Shown piece after piece: positions 21,436 through 33,733 of a stretch of DNA of 64,000 nucleotides. A model generated the notes under the pieces. That model saw nothing but the letters and a program-made list of their open reading frames with translations. It made no database searches and was not told where the DNA came from. The translations under genes and the position numbers were made by a program. Location: assembly GCA_033032865.1 (NCBI GenBank), contig JAWHQI010000005.1, positions 10,936,001-11,000,000 on the forward strand, given 5' to 3'. Every line of letters begins with the position of its first letter. Positions within the stretch are counted from its first letter, which is position 1. Source of the stretch: Dactylorhiza incarnata (taxonomy: Eukaryota > Streptophyta > Magnoliopsida > Asparagales > Orchidaceae).

Positions 21436-22870
21436 TTACAATCCATTAGGAACCCAAATGAATTTGGGTCCTGGGAATTTATTAGCTCTGAAGGATATAC
21501 TGGATTTCACTGCCCTCGTAAACGCGCAAGGATTGTGAACTAAACTGTTTATAGGTTTAGTATTTGTTACCCTTGGAGCTGCTGGATTGTGCCAACAATC
21601 ACATGTAAAGTGCCCTGTCTTACCACAGCACCAACAGTCAAATTTGTTGTGCCTTATCCTCATGTTGCCGGTTGGTGTATGATTCTTCTGTGGGCGGGAG
21701 GAGTACCTGTAGGAAACATAATTATATTGGTCAGGGATGTGATTCGTCCCATTCCCACTTCTTCTGTTAAGGTCAGCCTTTTGTAAAGGTCCCTTCATTT
21801 TCCTGGATCTCCTGAGCTCCTGTTCCCTTGTGATTCCTCTTTCGTGACTTACTTTGGAGGTGACAGGAAACATCTTTCTCCCTCCTTGACTGAGACTGCT
21901 GCCTCTATCCGGTGGAGGAGTTGGCTCTGGCATAGAGGGTCTGGCTCCTGTTCTCCTTTTTGTGGGGGATTTATTCTTCACCCCACTGACTTGATTGACT
22001 CTGAGTTTCGGCGGTCCAGTCAAATTCTTGTGCTTCTTTAGAAGCACAATTTCTTTGGTTAGAGAGTAGCATAGTTCTCTGCTGTCAACCAGAGCTTTCA
22101 TGGTTTTCCCAAACTTGGTTATCAAGTCCGTGTTTGAGCTAGCATTATAATCTCTTTTGAGTTGACAGAAATCTGCGTTCTCCAAAGTCAGCCTATCAGC
22201 CTTTTCCAAGAGATCGGAGTTTCTGGTTTGGAGAATTGAGATCTCATCGGCTTGCTTCCTACAGAGTTCCTTGCTCCTTCTGAGTTCTTCTAGAAGATCC
22301 TCATAATTTTCGGAGAGACATATTTCGGAATCTGAATCAGTATTAGATAATGGAGCCCTTATTCCTACCTGTTTTGGTGTTGTCTCATCCTGAATTTCTT
22401 CCTCTGATTCAGATAGGACAGTTAGTCCGAACTGAGCTTCCTCCTCTGCATTTGAGTTGCTTGATTCACTATCACTCAGGGTTTTATTCTTCCTCTCAGC
22501 TGCAATACCTCCAATTTTTGAGAATCCTTCCATGAGGACTGTCAGAGAATCCCACATCTCTTTAGCTGTTGTGCAATGGATCAATTTCTGGAGTACAGAA
22601 GAATCAACTGCAGCAGCTATGATGTCTCTAACTCCTTTGTCCAAGTTAACCAGAATTATCTCATCCTCAGTCATTGTCTTGGATGTGGTCTTGGGAGCAT
22701 ATGGCCCTTCTTGAGTGACTTGAAACATCCTGGGATCCAAAGCTTCCATGAATAATCTTGCTCTAACTTTCCACAGGGGAAAGTTTTCTCTACAACACCT
22801 ACTATTCTTGACTCCATACCAATGATGCTTAGACACCCAATGACAAATCTGTTCAAGCTGTTAAGCTTTT
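21436..22870 (-). pseudogene. gag: Copia gag with CCHC zinc knuckle, element E
   Basis: A frame of 466 codons (22836-21436) shows the copia gag core (FPLWKVRARLFMEALD, then TAKEMWDSLTVLMEG), an acidic coiled-coil middle (EDLLEELRRSKELCRKQADEI), a basic region, and the zinc knuckle CWCCGKTGHFTCDC, which keeps C-x2-C-x4-H-x4-C. The end PGPKFIWVPNG is where gag normally runs into protease; the frame then stops. The probable true N terminus (MFTEKLNSLNRF, 22880) is in another frame, so one frameshift lies near 22840. Gag packages RNA and forms the particle. Confidence 0.82.
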
Positions 22871-22884
22871 CTGTGAACAACCTA

Positions 22885-22896
22885 GCTCTGATACCA
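22885..22896 (-). promoter_or_regulatory. Primer binding site of element E (initiator tRNA-Met)
   Basis: Minus strand TGGTATCAGAGC, two bases after the 5' LTR, complements the 3' end of plant initiator tRNA-Met. Confidence 0.9.
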
Positions 22897-22898
22897 CT

Positions 22899-22946
22899 TG
22901 TTGTTTAAGGGGTGTCTACTAAATCACCTAGAGGGGTGTGGGGTGT

Positions 22947-22977
<31 letters not shown>

Positions 22978-24622
22978 GAATAGGTTTTTCTTTTTATATT
23001 ATCCCCCTTAGGTTTTCCTTAGTTTCTGGTTAATAGATTTGTCAAATAAAGAGCAAACCACAGAAAGCACACAATGATCTATAGAGGTTCCTCAAGACCG
23101 GGTGTCTTGATTAGTCCTCTCTCCCTCTGCGCCTACCCAGCATCGTGCTAGGCTCGGCAAACTCCGCCAAAAGCTTCAGGCCCTCAAGCCTTACAACACA
23201 GACCCGCAAGTCCCCACAGCCTAGGCCCGCAAGCCCCTACTGCCCCCGAGCCCGCAAGCTCGACACTCAGGCCCTCAAGCCCTACAACAAGGACACGCAA
23301 GTCCCAACAGCCTAGGCCCGCAATCCCCTACTGCCGCCGAACCCGCAAGCTCGACACTCAGGCCCTCAAGCCCTACAACAAGGACCCGCAAGTCCCAATA
23401 GCCTAGGCCCGCAAGCCCCTACTGCCCCCGAGCCCGCAAGCTCGACAATCAGGTCCTCAAGCCCTACAACAAGGACTCGTAAGTCCCAACAGCCTAGGCC
23501 CGCAAGACCCTACTGCCCCCGAGCCCGCAAGCTCGACAAGTTGCACCCGCAAGTGCACTGCCCTGGCCCTCAAGCCTCACAGCTCTCCAACCCTCAAGCT
23601 AGATAAATTGGCCCGCAAGCCTTACAAGAGATTACAGTAATAAAATAAACTGTTTCTTTAGCCAGATGAAGTCTGGCAACTTAGCCTTGATGAAGATCGG
23701 CTTCTTAAGGATGAAGAAGATGCTTCTTGATTTTGAATTTCAACTCTGGATCTTCTTCAGCCTCTTCTTCTTTTGCCTAATGTTGATCGGCAAATTCTCA
23801 GTCAATGAAGATGACTGATTCCTATGAGAACTCTTGAATCTTGTTCTCTTCCTTCTCCGCTGAATAATACTATTATATTAAAGAGCGGCGGGATTCTTTT
23901 TCTCGTTCTTTTTCTTGCACAGCAAGCTTCTCTCTTTTTCTAGGGCAACACTGTTCCCTTTTATAGGACGGACAAGCCGTATAACAGTCACAAACAATTT
24001 CCTTTACTTGTCAGAAGCCCATCCATCATAGCAGGCCCTGATTGGACAATCAGGTGGCGTCATTAATTGCTGACATCACATCCGCAAGATTTGAATTCTG
24101 TCTTGAAGATATTTGCATCATTACGACGACAAGCTGTCTCCGACTTTGTCGTCGCGATCTTCCTTCTGCCTCTGATGGTGGTATCTCGACGATACAAGAT
24201 ATCCTGGCGATTCTATATATACGACGATCTTCTTTCTCTGACAGTGTCGTCGTGGGCTTCCTTCTTCCATCATGTCGTCGTAATCATATGTTCTCTCGAC
24301 GACATGAGTTCCACACGATGATGTCCCGTGTCTTCTCTACGTTCGATGAACTTGCCATCCTTCGTTCGACGGTCGCCATTCTTCGTTCGACGATCTCGCC
24401 ACGTCTCAGCGTTCGATGAACACTTTGCTTCTCAGCGGCTGCTGCTCTGCCCGTCATTACGACGATAAGCACGCCTGTCGACGATATCGCCTGTTCTTCT
24501 CGACGATATGTACTTATATTTTCCTTAGATTATGAGCTAGAGAAGTAATCAGATACAATGTGAAGTTTTCTTGACTTGGTGACTTCTTCAAATCAGGAAT
24601 CATGAAGGAAAGATTCCCAACA
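22899..24622 (-). repeat. 5' LTR of element E
   Basis: It is 1724 bp and pairs with 17393-19107. It has 30 G in a row (22947-22976), the 91-bp repeats, a minus-strand TATAAAAG at 23958-23965 and GACGA/TCGTC words at 24120-24500. Confidence 0.92.
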
Positions 24623-25653
24623 CTACTACTTCTCGCCTGCCTGCTGGTAATGATTTCGCTGTTTTGACGAGACGTCGCTCTCTGTGCTACTAAGGGAAGA
24701 CCTCGCTAATGGTTAACGATGCTTATATTTGCTCGCAGTTGATTCCGAGACTCTCCCCACTGACTCTGACTTTGGGGAGGAAGAGATATCACCCCTCCCC
24801 TTGTCAGAGTAGATGGATGATTTCCTGGGTGAACCGCGGGACCCCGAGACCATGAAGAGGCGAACCTCGGAATTGTTCCAGAAACAAGGATGAATGCTGC
24901 AGGATCTTTACCTCCAAGCGAAGAGGGACAGAGAAATTGCCGAGGAGCGGCACACCGCTTTGCCGGATGAGTGCGCGCGGCTCCGCGCCGAGATGCTGCA
25001 AGATATTAGCGAGATGGCCACCTCTCCGGGGACACATCTCGCTCGAGTGAATGACTACGCTTTATTAATTCAATGCGAGGCGTGCGCTGTCAATGTGTAT
25101 CACTACCCCAGGATTCCGCAGCGGTCAGGAGTTCGAGGTCGTGGTAGGTGGAAATGGATACACTACTAGTCCTCACTCGCACTCCTCTGCCCGTCGAGAT
25201 CCCCCACGATGCCTAACATTATGTTTATCTCGTTGGACAATTTCGCAATATTTCTTTTTTGTTAACTATTTCCCGCCCACTGCTGGAGCTCTCGCGTACT
25301 TATTTTTTGTCTGTGTTATAATGGATAGTGATGCCCGTTCCATCTCTTACTTTCGCTTTCTTTCTGGTTATTCTCGCATATAAATATCATTTATACTAAC
25401 CTCGCAGGTGGGTCTCGCTTGCTAACATACCTGGGGTTGCTTTATGCTCTCGCATGCAACTAAACACGGGTTTTTGCCTAACCACACCGCCGGTCGCTTT
25501 GACTTCTTTCCCGTGCTTTTTATTTCCTTTAAATAGGCTTCAGAGCTGAACCCACCTACCGCATTTAACTCCATCTCTTCTTATTCCTCTGCCTGCGAGA
25601 TCTCGCATTCCCTCTCTCGCGCCTTCCGATCTTTCTTTTCGCAGGTCTCAACA

Positions 25654-27621
25654 ATGGTCGGTGATGCTAGCGAGACGGAGGGTCGGCTGAAGTGCGCCTG
25701 GGCCTTCACCGACCACACCTTTTTTAACAGCAACCTAACCGAGGAAGAGTACCTCGTAGCCGTCGCCGACTTTATACCACCGGGCTTCTCCGCTTGCTGC
25801 CCAGGCGAGAACGATGTGATCAACGTCCCAATGTGGGATCAGCTCTCCATCCCTACCTCCCACTTTGGGGTCGGCCTGCGCCTGCCTCTGTGGCCCGAGG
25901 TTCGCCAGGTACCTACTGATCTTGCGTACTTTTATTTTTCTTCCGATCTTTAAGCTCTCGCTCACCTCGTTGAGACTTCATGATATTTCTCACCAGGTGT
26001 TAAAGCACTTCGGCGTGATACTGGGTCAGCTGACCCCCAATGTTGCGGCGGTTATCGTCGCGTTCACTTGTTACATGCGAGAAGAACGCATCGAGTTCAG
26101 TTTACCAATCTTCCGGAAACTGTTCTCCTTCAGGGCCTACAAGGATGGCACCGCCTACTTCGTGGGCTCGGGGCCCAAGGTCGGCGAGACCGTCAACAAG
26201 AGCCATTACTGGTCTCAGAAGTTCCTGTTCGTCCAGGGGAACTTCGGCAACGTTCCCTTCTCGCCAATCCAGCACGGCGAGAGAACCTACCGCCCCCGGA
26301 TCTCGGCGGCCACGATGCCGCCTTGTTCCAGTTCTTTAACAAGAAGAACTTTGAGGTTGCCCACCTCCACCGAAACGTCGACTCGGTACCACGGGTGCTC
26401 CATGGGGAGGGTATGTATCGCGCTTGTTTGCCTACTTCTGTAAAGCTTTCTGATTATATTTCTAATTGTTAGACCATTACAGGCGAGCGAGATCTGCCTG
26501 TCCATCCCCCCTACGCGAGCAGCCGGTCAGTTCCTGCGGACCTCGCTCTCGCAAAAATGGGAGCGGATGCCTGCCGCTAGACTCCCCGCCTTACCACCCC
26601 GCCTACCCGGAAGAGGGCTGAGTCTTCTGGCTGTAAGGATCCCTCCTCGCAGCCTTCGCAGAAGAAGAACAAGAAGAATCCCCCTTCTGAGAAGGGAAAA
26701 AGGCATGCCGAGGATTCCCCAAGCGAGATCCTACCTGCCGACCTCCCCGAGGGAAGGGAGTCCATAGAGCCGATCGAAAAGGTCGCCAGGATCTCCTCCC
26801 TGCAGTGCCAATAAATCACTAGAACTTTGGTCTCGGCCAAAGGCACAAGGACGAGGCCGGCGAGTACCTGCTTTACTGGAGTCCCGAGGTCAACAAGGCC
26901 ACCGTCTCCACCCTCCTCCCTTCTTGGGTGGAGCAGCCGACGGTCAACGGACAAGCATTCTCTCTCTCCTTCGGACTTTATGGCCGCGAGGATGCCTCAG
27001 TCTTCAAGGTCGAGACCGCGAGGACCCTGATATATGAGAGTGCGCGAGCCCAGCTCTGCTCTCTAGAGATCACACACATGACGGGCCGGCGCTGCCTTCA
27101 GTTGGAGCGCCATAACGAGGAGCTCGCCCACGCCTACAAAGACTCTGCTGCCGAGATCACGAGTCTAAAGGAGAGGCTGCTCACCTCTGACGAGCTTCTC
27201 CATGGCCATCAGGATTGAGTGGTAAGTCTTCGAGCTCTCGCTTCCCTCCATTCCTAACAACACTTCTACGGCTCACCTACTCTCTTCTTTATAGGATGCC
27301 GAGACCGCCAGGGAGATTCACGCTCGCATTTCCATCCTGGAGAATGAGGTCGCCGGGTTGAAAGCTCACAACCACGAGATGATCCGCGCCGCCGTCCCCC
27401 CGTCCCCTCGCCGCCTGAAGGATGATCAGTGGGCCAGGGAGGAAGAATGCCGAGAAGCTTCGGTCACCGCAATGCGCTACATCTTTTGGGCCATGCAGGG
27501 AGCCGGCCTGCTGTCCGCCGAGCAGGCCGACCTGACAATCGAGGATGTGGTCCTGGAGCTATTTATGCCAGCCCCGCCACCAGCGGACAGCGAGGACGAA
27601 CGATCTACCAGTGATTCTTAA
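25654..27621 (+). pseudogene. Antisense ORF part 2 of element B: PF04195-like (putative gypsy type transposon) protein
   Basis: ATG 25654 opens 85 codons (exon 25654-25908) ending GLRLPLWPEVRQ at a GTACCT donor. The acceptor TCTCACCAG at 25996 joins in phase to VLKHFGVILGQLTPN, then FRKLFSFRAYKDGTAYFV and WSQKFLFVQGNF. This order resembles the plant putative gypsy type transposon domain (PF04195, from memory). A shift near 26285 is needed to continue; another donor lies at 26411 and an acceptor CATTACAG at 26482. Later exons give a basic Ser/Lys-rich region, coiled coils (CLQLERHNEELAHAYKDSAAEI), an intron 27222-27294 and an acidic tail to TAA 27619-27621. Stops near 26811 and 27216 show decay. 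A TTTAAATAGG at about 25527 could be a separate TATA box. Confidence 0.62.
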
Positions 27622-27696
27622 AAAAGACTTGTATTTTTAATTTTTGTATTTTTGGCTGGCGAGATCGCCGCAACACCTTTAACTAACTAGTGATGA

Positions 27697-27702
27697 AATA
27701 AA
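27697..27702 (+). terminator. Poly(A) signal of the antisense unit
   Basis: AATAAA lies 76 bases after the stop of the antisense ORF, following a T-rich stretch, as expected for a separate plus-strand transcript. Confidence 0.5.
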
Positions 27703-28194
27703 AATCTTTGCCTACTTGTTCATTGTGTTCTCGTTTTCTATGTTTTGTTGTTTTTCCTGCGCTTATATCACATTTTCTATCGCGTTCACCGTGCTCGTAC
27801 CCACTGTGTAGCCGCCTGGCTTCGACACAGGACATGTATTCGTAACTCCCTCCTCGCCTTTTTCGCCAACTTTACGATTGCAAGTTCCAGGGTCAACCTT
27901 TTGAGTCTCCATCTCGCGGGGAGTGGGCCTTCACCCTTTAGTTTTTGGCGAGCGAGATCCCTATACGGCCTCTCGCACCGTCTTCGGGGATTTGAGTGAT
28001 CCCTTGTACACCCCTCTTACATTAGCCAGTGTTCGGCCTGCCTGTCTGGGATGGTCACTGCTCTCCTCCCTCTATATTTTGCAAGGGCTCTGCCTCACGG
28101 GAGGCCTTCTGCCCCCAGCGCGCGAGGCGAGCCCTCTCTTCCTTTGCTGTGCGAGGTCATCCCTTCTAGCCGAGCGAGACGACCCTTTTCTGGT
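27703..28194. other. B sequence between antisense unit and 95-bp array
   Basis: No domain in any frame. It is rich in the GCGAG/CTCGC word that also fills the B LTR and the antisense introns. Confidence 0.4.
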
Positions 28195-29007
28195 AACCCT
28201 GCCAGCATCTCCAGTTATCAACCTGACCCACCGTCTATGAGAGCCCGACAGCGGAATCGATCTGGGGCCTTCCAACACCAAGGAACTTGCCACTTGCCAG
28301 CCTCTCCAGAGATCAACCTGACCCACCGTATATGAGAGCCCGACAGCAGAATCGATCTGGGGCATTCCAGCACCAAAGAACTTGCCACTTGCCAGCCTCT
28401 CCAGAGATTAACCTGACCCACCCTCTATGAGAGCCCGACAATGGAATCGATCTGGAGCATTCCAGCACAAAAGAACTTTCCACTTGCCAGCCTCTCCAGA
28501 GATAAACCTGACCCACCGTCTATGAGAGCCCGACAACGGAATTCATCTGGGGCATTCCAGCACAAAAGAACTTGCCACTTGTCAGCCTCTCCAGAGATCA
28601 ACCTGACCCACCGTCTATTAGAACCCGGCAGTGAAATCGATTTGGGGCATTCCAGCACCAAAGAACTTGCCACTTGCCAGCCTCTCCAGATATCAACCTG
28701 ACCCACCGTCTATGAGAGCCTGGTAGGGGAATCGATTTGGGGCATTCCAGCACCAAAGAACTTGCCACTTGCCAACCTCTCCAGAGATCAACCTGACCCA
28801 CTATCAATGAGAGCCCGACAACGGAATTGATTTGGGGCATTCCAACACAAAAGAACTTGCCACTTGCCAGCCTCTCAGAGATGAACCTGACCCACCATCT
28901 ATGAGAGCCCGACAACAGAATCGATCTGGGGCATTCCAGCACCAAAGAACTTACCACTTGCCAGCCTCTCCAGAGATCAACCTGACCCACCATCTATGAG
29001 AGCCCGG
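28195..29007 (-). repeat. 95-bp tandem array of element B, left part
   Basis: CCTGACCCA recurs at 28222, 28317, 28412, 28507, 28602, 28697, 28792, 28886 and 28981, a period of 95 (one 94). The array lies between pol and the antisense unit. It is cut by element C and continues at 36703. Confidence 0.92.
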
Positions 29008-30436
29008 TGATGCGTGTTCGGCAAGTGCACCGGTCGCTGTCAAGTAATAATTATGGGAATAGTTTCCCCGAATGTCGATCTCTCGAGGAATGCAGGATAT
29101 GGTGAATGAATTGCGTTGTGAGTCAATTGTTACACGAGCGAAGAAAGTAAGAACAAAGGGGTGTTGTGATTGGTGTCCTAAGCTATTGTAGAAATAAGAG
29201 AAATGCCGGTCGAAAGCACCGCTTTGCAAAGCGGGGGTGAGTGTAGCGGCCGCGATTCCGCGCTTTGGTAAGCGGGTGAAATGACCACAGAGCGGGCTTT
29301 TGCGAGGGTCGTATTCACCTCTTCGCCAACATCACCACTAGCAATTGCTAGATGGCTTCACACGCAAGCAACTCAGAATATGACAACGAAAAGCAAAGCG
29401 ATTCTCACAACCATAGCATCATTGCACATGAACATCCAACAAAGGATCTATAACATTAATCTAACAAGAGTTCATTACAACAACACTAAAAGAAGCACAA
29501 GCTCAAGGTTTAGTAAGGACCCAACAGATGATGTCACCGTATCCTGGGTTCTCGGCCAGAATGAGAGGTTGTCAGTCTCTCTCTGGGCTCGGCCGTCAGA
29601 TGGTGTCTGGACTCGAAGGAGGCTGTCACTTCTCCAGCGATCTACAACACTTCTATGGTCTCCAAGATGAAGAATGCTTGAACTCGTGGTGGAGAATGCT
29701 TGCAAACGATCCCGGATGGAATTATGGTGGAGGAGATCACCAGATGTGGTCTCCTAGGGTGGAAAAGGTGAAAATGGCGGGCTTCTCGGGTTTTTCCCGT
29801 GAGGGGAATCGTCCTCCCCCGAATGAAGCAGATTTCCTGCTTTAAATACTAAACAGGCAAAATTTTAGTCACGCACGGGAGAACGCACGACCGTGTGTTG
29901 CCCGTGCATTATTTAACGATTAAAATGGCTTGAGGAAGAAGCAGCAGCGCCTGTGCGTAAAAACACACAGGTAAATTCAGATTGGCTAAAAAATCAGTCA
30001 AAACAGGCGATCGTGCATTTCCTTCGCACACGGGCGAATCCGCCCGTGCGTAAAAATGCACGATCAAATTCAGATCTCCGGTTTTCTCCCCAGATGAAGG
30101 CGCACGACCGCAGCCATCCGTGCGTCAAGAAAATGTACGACCGTGCGATATGCACACTCATGAATTCTGGGCAAAAGGAGATGATCCAAACACCTGCAAG
30201 CACAGCAATCCAGCTGGGAATACACCTCCAACACCAATCAAAAAAAGAAAATGGATTGGGGAGCACCATGTGCTTACCCCCAATAACATGGAGCGCAAAC
30301 GCACACCAAAATGGGCCTAATAGTGCACTTAGCATGGAATAATGAATATGAATAAAAACATCCCTAAAGTGTAGTGCATAGACTAGATAATCGGCCCAGA
30401 TGAGCCCATAAATGTGTATATAAATGAGACTCATCA
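29008..30436 (-). repeat. 3' LTR of element C
   Basis: It is 1429 bp, TGATGCGTGTTCGG to ACTCATCA on the plus strand. The minus-strand TATTTAAAG is at 29840-29848. Words of the type CGCACGGGC/GCCCGTGCG fill 29870-30150. Confidence 0.92.
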
Positions 30437-30455
30437 CACCCTCAGACTTAACCAT
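30437..30455 (-). promoter_or_regulatory. Polypurine tract of element C
   Basis: Minus strand AAGTCTGAGGGTG precedes the LTR start TGATGAG. Similar motifs (GTCTGGGGGTG, CTGGGGGAG) recur at about 30957 and 31852. Confidence 0.7.
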
Positions 30456-32272
30456 TTGCACGTCTCGGGCAAACTACTCAGCTCTCCCGTCGGAACAATT
30501 GGGTGTTAGAGTGAGTTTGAGCGGTAGAGACCCATGCGAACTCGCATGCTCACGTGCGTAGAAATACGTTAGAATAGAATTTAACTCAAGATTATATTTA
30601 CCTATTTCTAGATAGTAATTCGAAATCTAGTTTACTCGGATGGTGAATCCCGGTGAATCTTTCGGTCGCGCACAAGGGAAAATAACGTGACTAATGAGTA
30701 GAGTATTACTCAAATCAAAGCTCAGGACAATCTCCTAAGAAATCCATCAAAGTCGGTGTCCATAGGCTTGCACATTCACACTCTCTCTACTGCATGAGAT
30801 GACTCATATCTAAAATCAATAGGACTTATAGGTTAGGACTTGGCTTAGGTTGAGTTCAGGTTAGATAAGTAGAAGAACGATGGGCATCGCACGCAACATA
30901 GCCTGAATAGTCAAGAGTGTAAAATCACCAAAACAACAAGTTAAAGAACTACACAACACCCCCAGACTACAACTGGACACTAGGTGTGTGCTAAGCCAAT
31001 CATACATTGTTTTTGTCGAGAGAATGTATTTGAAAGTTCTTTTTGCACAAATTTTTTTTCTCTCTTTTTTTCCTTTTATTTTCTCTTCTCGACAGTATAT
31101 CTTTTGTAGGCACAAAATAAACTTCTCCATTAGCTTTTTCAACGCTACCATACAACTTAGAGATAACAACAAACGAAAGATATATATATTCTTTCAACTC
31201 ATTTGTTGGTGCGAAAATAGGTTTGGACATATGGCTTTGGTGAAATTTAAGTGGAGCTAAACAAGGAGGAAAGGTCGGCTCAAGTGGGCTTGCAAAGGTG
31301 ATTAAAATGGTTAGGATTTCAAAAGCACAAACGGATCAAGAGACGGCCTATATCACGCTTTATAACGAGCTATTCAACGCAATCGTTTCAAGAGTCGCCT
31401 TGTGCAAGTTCTAGCCACCGAGAAAGGTTATCCTTCCTTCTGACCCTAGTAATAAGCTACTACTAATCCAGCTACACTCGACCCTATGCTATCGTTGGAT
31501 TCACCGGATTCACCGCTAGAGTAAAATAAATTGCAGCTACTATAATAGAAATAATTAAATTATAACATTGAATTTTATTCTACTCTAATTGAATTTCTAG
31601 GAGTGACGGGAGCACTCGACTAGAGCACCACTCAATTCAACATTTTTCTCCACCCCTCACTCCTACACTAACAATCCAATTATTATGAGTGGGAAACCTC
31701 GCAACAATACCCAATAAGCGCGCGTGATCAAGTACGCGTGAACTAGGTGCAAGTGGATGTAATGTGTGCAAAAAATTTAAAAAACCTAACTCAGCACATT
31801 CTAACATGCTATGCAAAGTGCGTGCACGTGCATAACTCGAACTCTCCCCCAGACTTGATCAAACCATATAAAATAGAGAATTCAGAATAAGGAAAATAGG
31901 GGTAGAGTGGACCTATGCTCACGAATGAGCATGCCAGAAGTGCGGTGTTTGCTACATGGGTTTAGCTTCAAAAGGTCTGCCAAAGATGTCGTCATACCTG
32001 CAGAATGACATCTCCACACACGCAAAAAAAAAGCAAAACTGCCGACAAGAATATTCATCAAGAAAAGAGTTATGCGGCATTGATACACAAAACAACAATG
32101 ATAGAATGATATATCATAAAAACAAAAGATTTCCTGAACCACACCCTAGGGACGATGCCCTAGCAGAATAATGTCAGAAATAAGATCAGAATAAAGTACA
32201 CCTCAAGATAATTTAAAACAAATAGAACTAACTAAAAGAAGACGCAACACCATGGAGGCCGAAATGGAACGA
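30456..32272. other. Non-coding 3' body of element C
   Basis: AT-rich, with no domain in any frame. It has two extra polypurine-like tracts (minus strand near 30957 and 31852). Confidence 0.5.
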
Positions 32273-33537
32273 TCACTGAGGAGATGACGGAGGAGACTGC
32301 GAAGGAGGGGGAGGAGTACGCATCCGCCTAGATCGCGATGTAGAAGCTCGGGCAGGAACAACAGGAGGCTCGACTCCTAAATGAGCACCAATCCGTGAAG
32401 AAAGCTCATACTGCATGGCCATAGCATCCTCCATGCGTACAAACCTGTCATAAAAGTCAGGAAACTGTTGCTCAATGCTTTGTCGCGGGGCGCTACATTG
32501 AGCAGCAGGATAAGCGGAATGGGGGACATCAGGGGGCTGCCTACTCGTCCCAGCCGAGGTGCTAGGCTTGGCAGCATCAGAATGAGCAGCCCGCTCCACA
32601 CGCCCTGACCCGACCTCACGGACTTGGTACCTCCAATTTTCACCAATACGCACCTTCTGGATCAGCTTGAAAGCTACCATCATGGCCAATGAGATGTGAT
32701 AACCCCTAGAGATAACTGTCATGGGCGAAAGCGAATCCTAGATGTCAAGCCCTTTTGCAATCCGAGTGATAAAATGTGAGCCTCCAATTGCCTTCAGGGG
32801 GGGGGGTACGTGGCTTGACGAAGAAGATACTAGGCGAGCACTCACCCGAGATGGAGAGGCACGCCCTGGTGCATACTGTAGAGGTAGAGGAGATCCTGCC
32901 AACCTGCTACATTCTGGCTCATGGCGTGGGCGTTGATGCTGTTCCCGATCAAATGCTGGACATAACGGAGCGCGGGGGAGATAATGTGGGTGGACTTGGA
33001 AGCGCGAGCCTCATACTGCTGATCCCATCCCGTAATGGACTGCCAGAATTCGCTGGGGGATACCCCCTTCGGGAACTCATCCGGACGGGTGATAATGTCC
33101 GTCTGAAGAAGTTCGTCGTGGGTGTAAATCCCAGCGCAAACTGCCAGTTGGCCAACACTCATGGTATGGGTGCGGCTCTTCATACGGAACGAAACCGAAG
33201 TGGGCTCTCCGATTTCCTCATCGACAAGGTCAAGGATACGGAAGGTGGAAAGGAACTCAAGCGTGAGTTCACGGTAGCCCGACTCTGTGATGGAGAAGAG
33301 GTTTCCCCATGATCCCACATTGAGTAGCCTTTCCACCGCCACATCCAACTGGACGGCCCGGAGATTCGGGACAGAGACAAAGCGATGATCTAGGAAAGTT
33401 TTGTGCCGCAGCAAATTATACCTCTCCAAGAACTCCGGTCTCCCGAATTGCAGCATCACCTCAGCACCAGGTTCGTCCGATCTTGAGGAAGAGGCTCCTC
33501 CGCGGAGAAACGAGCTCACAATCATCTTGACACCCAT
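32273..33537 (-). pseudogene. Athila ORF1-like protein of element C, frameshifted
   Basis: The N-terminal frame (33537-32842, 231 codons) contains FVSVPNLRAVQLDVAVERLL, then YRELTLEFLSTF and RYVQHLIGNSINAHAM, and ends VPLHLG. This order fits, from memory, the Athila ORF1 family (PF03078). The C-terminal frame (32722-32273, 149 codons) starts MTVISRG and carries a Pro/Ser/Arg-rich tail after an amphipathic segment (FVRMEDAMAMQYELSSRIGA). The two are separated by a run of nine G at 32797-32805, where a length change shifted the frame, and a stop near 32745. Its role in the element is not known. Confidence 0.55.
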
Positions 33538-33719
33538 GGAGCTTCACTCAAGAGCTACGAAAGGGAAACAAAGAGGAGTGGAAGAGAAAACGAAAGAGAT
33601 GATGGAGAGGGGAGGAAAAATCGCGCAAGGGGGAGAGATTTTGCGAATCGCACGACAGAAGGGTTTAGGGCCTGCGTGCGATTCCAACGGAGAAGAAGCT
33701 TTTTTATAAAAAAAAAATT

Positions 33720-33733
33720 CGCACGATCGTGCG
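33720..33733. repeat. Perfect palindrome CGCACGATCGTGCG in the body of element C
   Basis: A 14-bp self-complementary sequence. It is built from the same GCACG/CGTGC word that is repeated in the C LTR, but lies outside the LTR, just upstream (minus strand) of the ORF1-like frame. Confidence 0.7.

Larger units (their letters stand above)
17393..24622 (-). mobile_element. Element E: Sirevirus-like Ty1/copia retrotransposon, internally deleted
   Basis: LTRs at 17393-19107 and 22899-24622 with a perfect target duplication CTACT (17388-17392, 24623-24627). The primer site matches initiator tRNA-Met. The minus strand encodes copia gag with a CCHC knuckle, a coiled-coil ORF, and the RNase H end of pol. 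Protease, integrase and RT are missing, so it cannot move alone. The LTR start with a G-run before TGAATAGG, palindromic words in the LTR, and several AGGGGGAG-like tracts before the 3' LTR fit Sireviruses. It lies within the antisense unit of B. Confidence 0.9.
16741..25168 (+). pseudogene. Antisense ORF part 1 of element B (charged, coiled-coil), split by E
   Basis: Reading against the retrotransposon genes, an ATG at 16741 opens MPLSKELQARLRASKAGE, a basic stretch, then after a one-base shift an acidic DEVVLLDSSPEDRSTKK ending at a GTAAAG splice donor (about 16942). Acceptors TGACTGCAG (17007) and CTTCTTACAG (about 17170) bound further Pro/Ser-rich exons. E is inserted at 17388-17392. After E, an acceptor TTGCTCGCAG (about 24739) opens an acidic exon and then a coiled coil (DLYLQAKRDREIAEERHTAL) ending at about 25168. 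Two in-frame stops (near 24808 and 24892) show decay. Whether it joins part 2 in one transcript is unknown. No enzyme motif is visible. Confidence 0.55.

Noticed and set aside
28072..28993. Minus-strand frames with repeated RWVRLISGEAGKWQ
   Set aside because: They are translations of the 95-bp array, and period 95 shifts frame each unit. No evidence of a protein.
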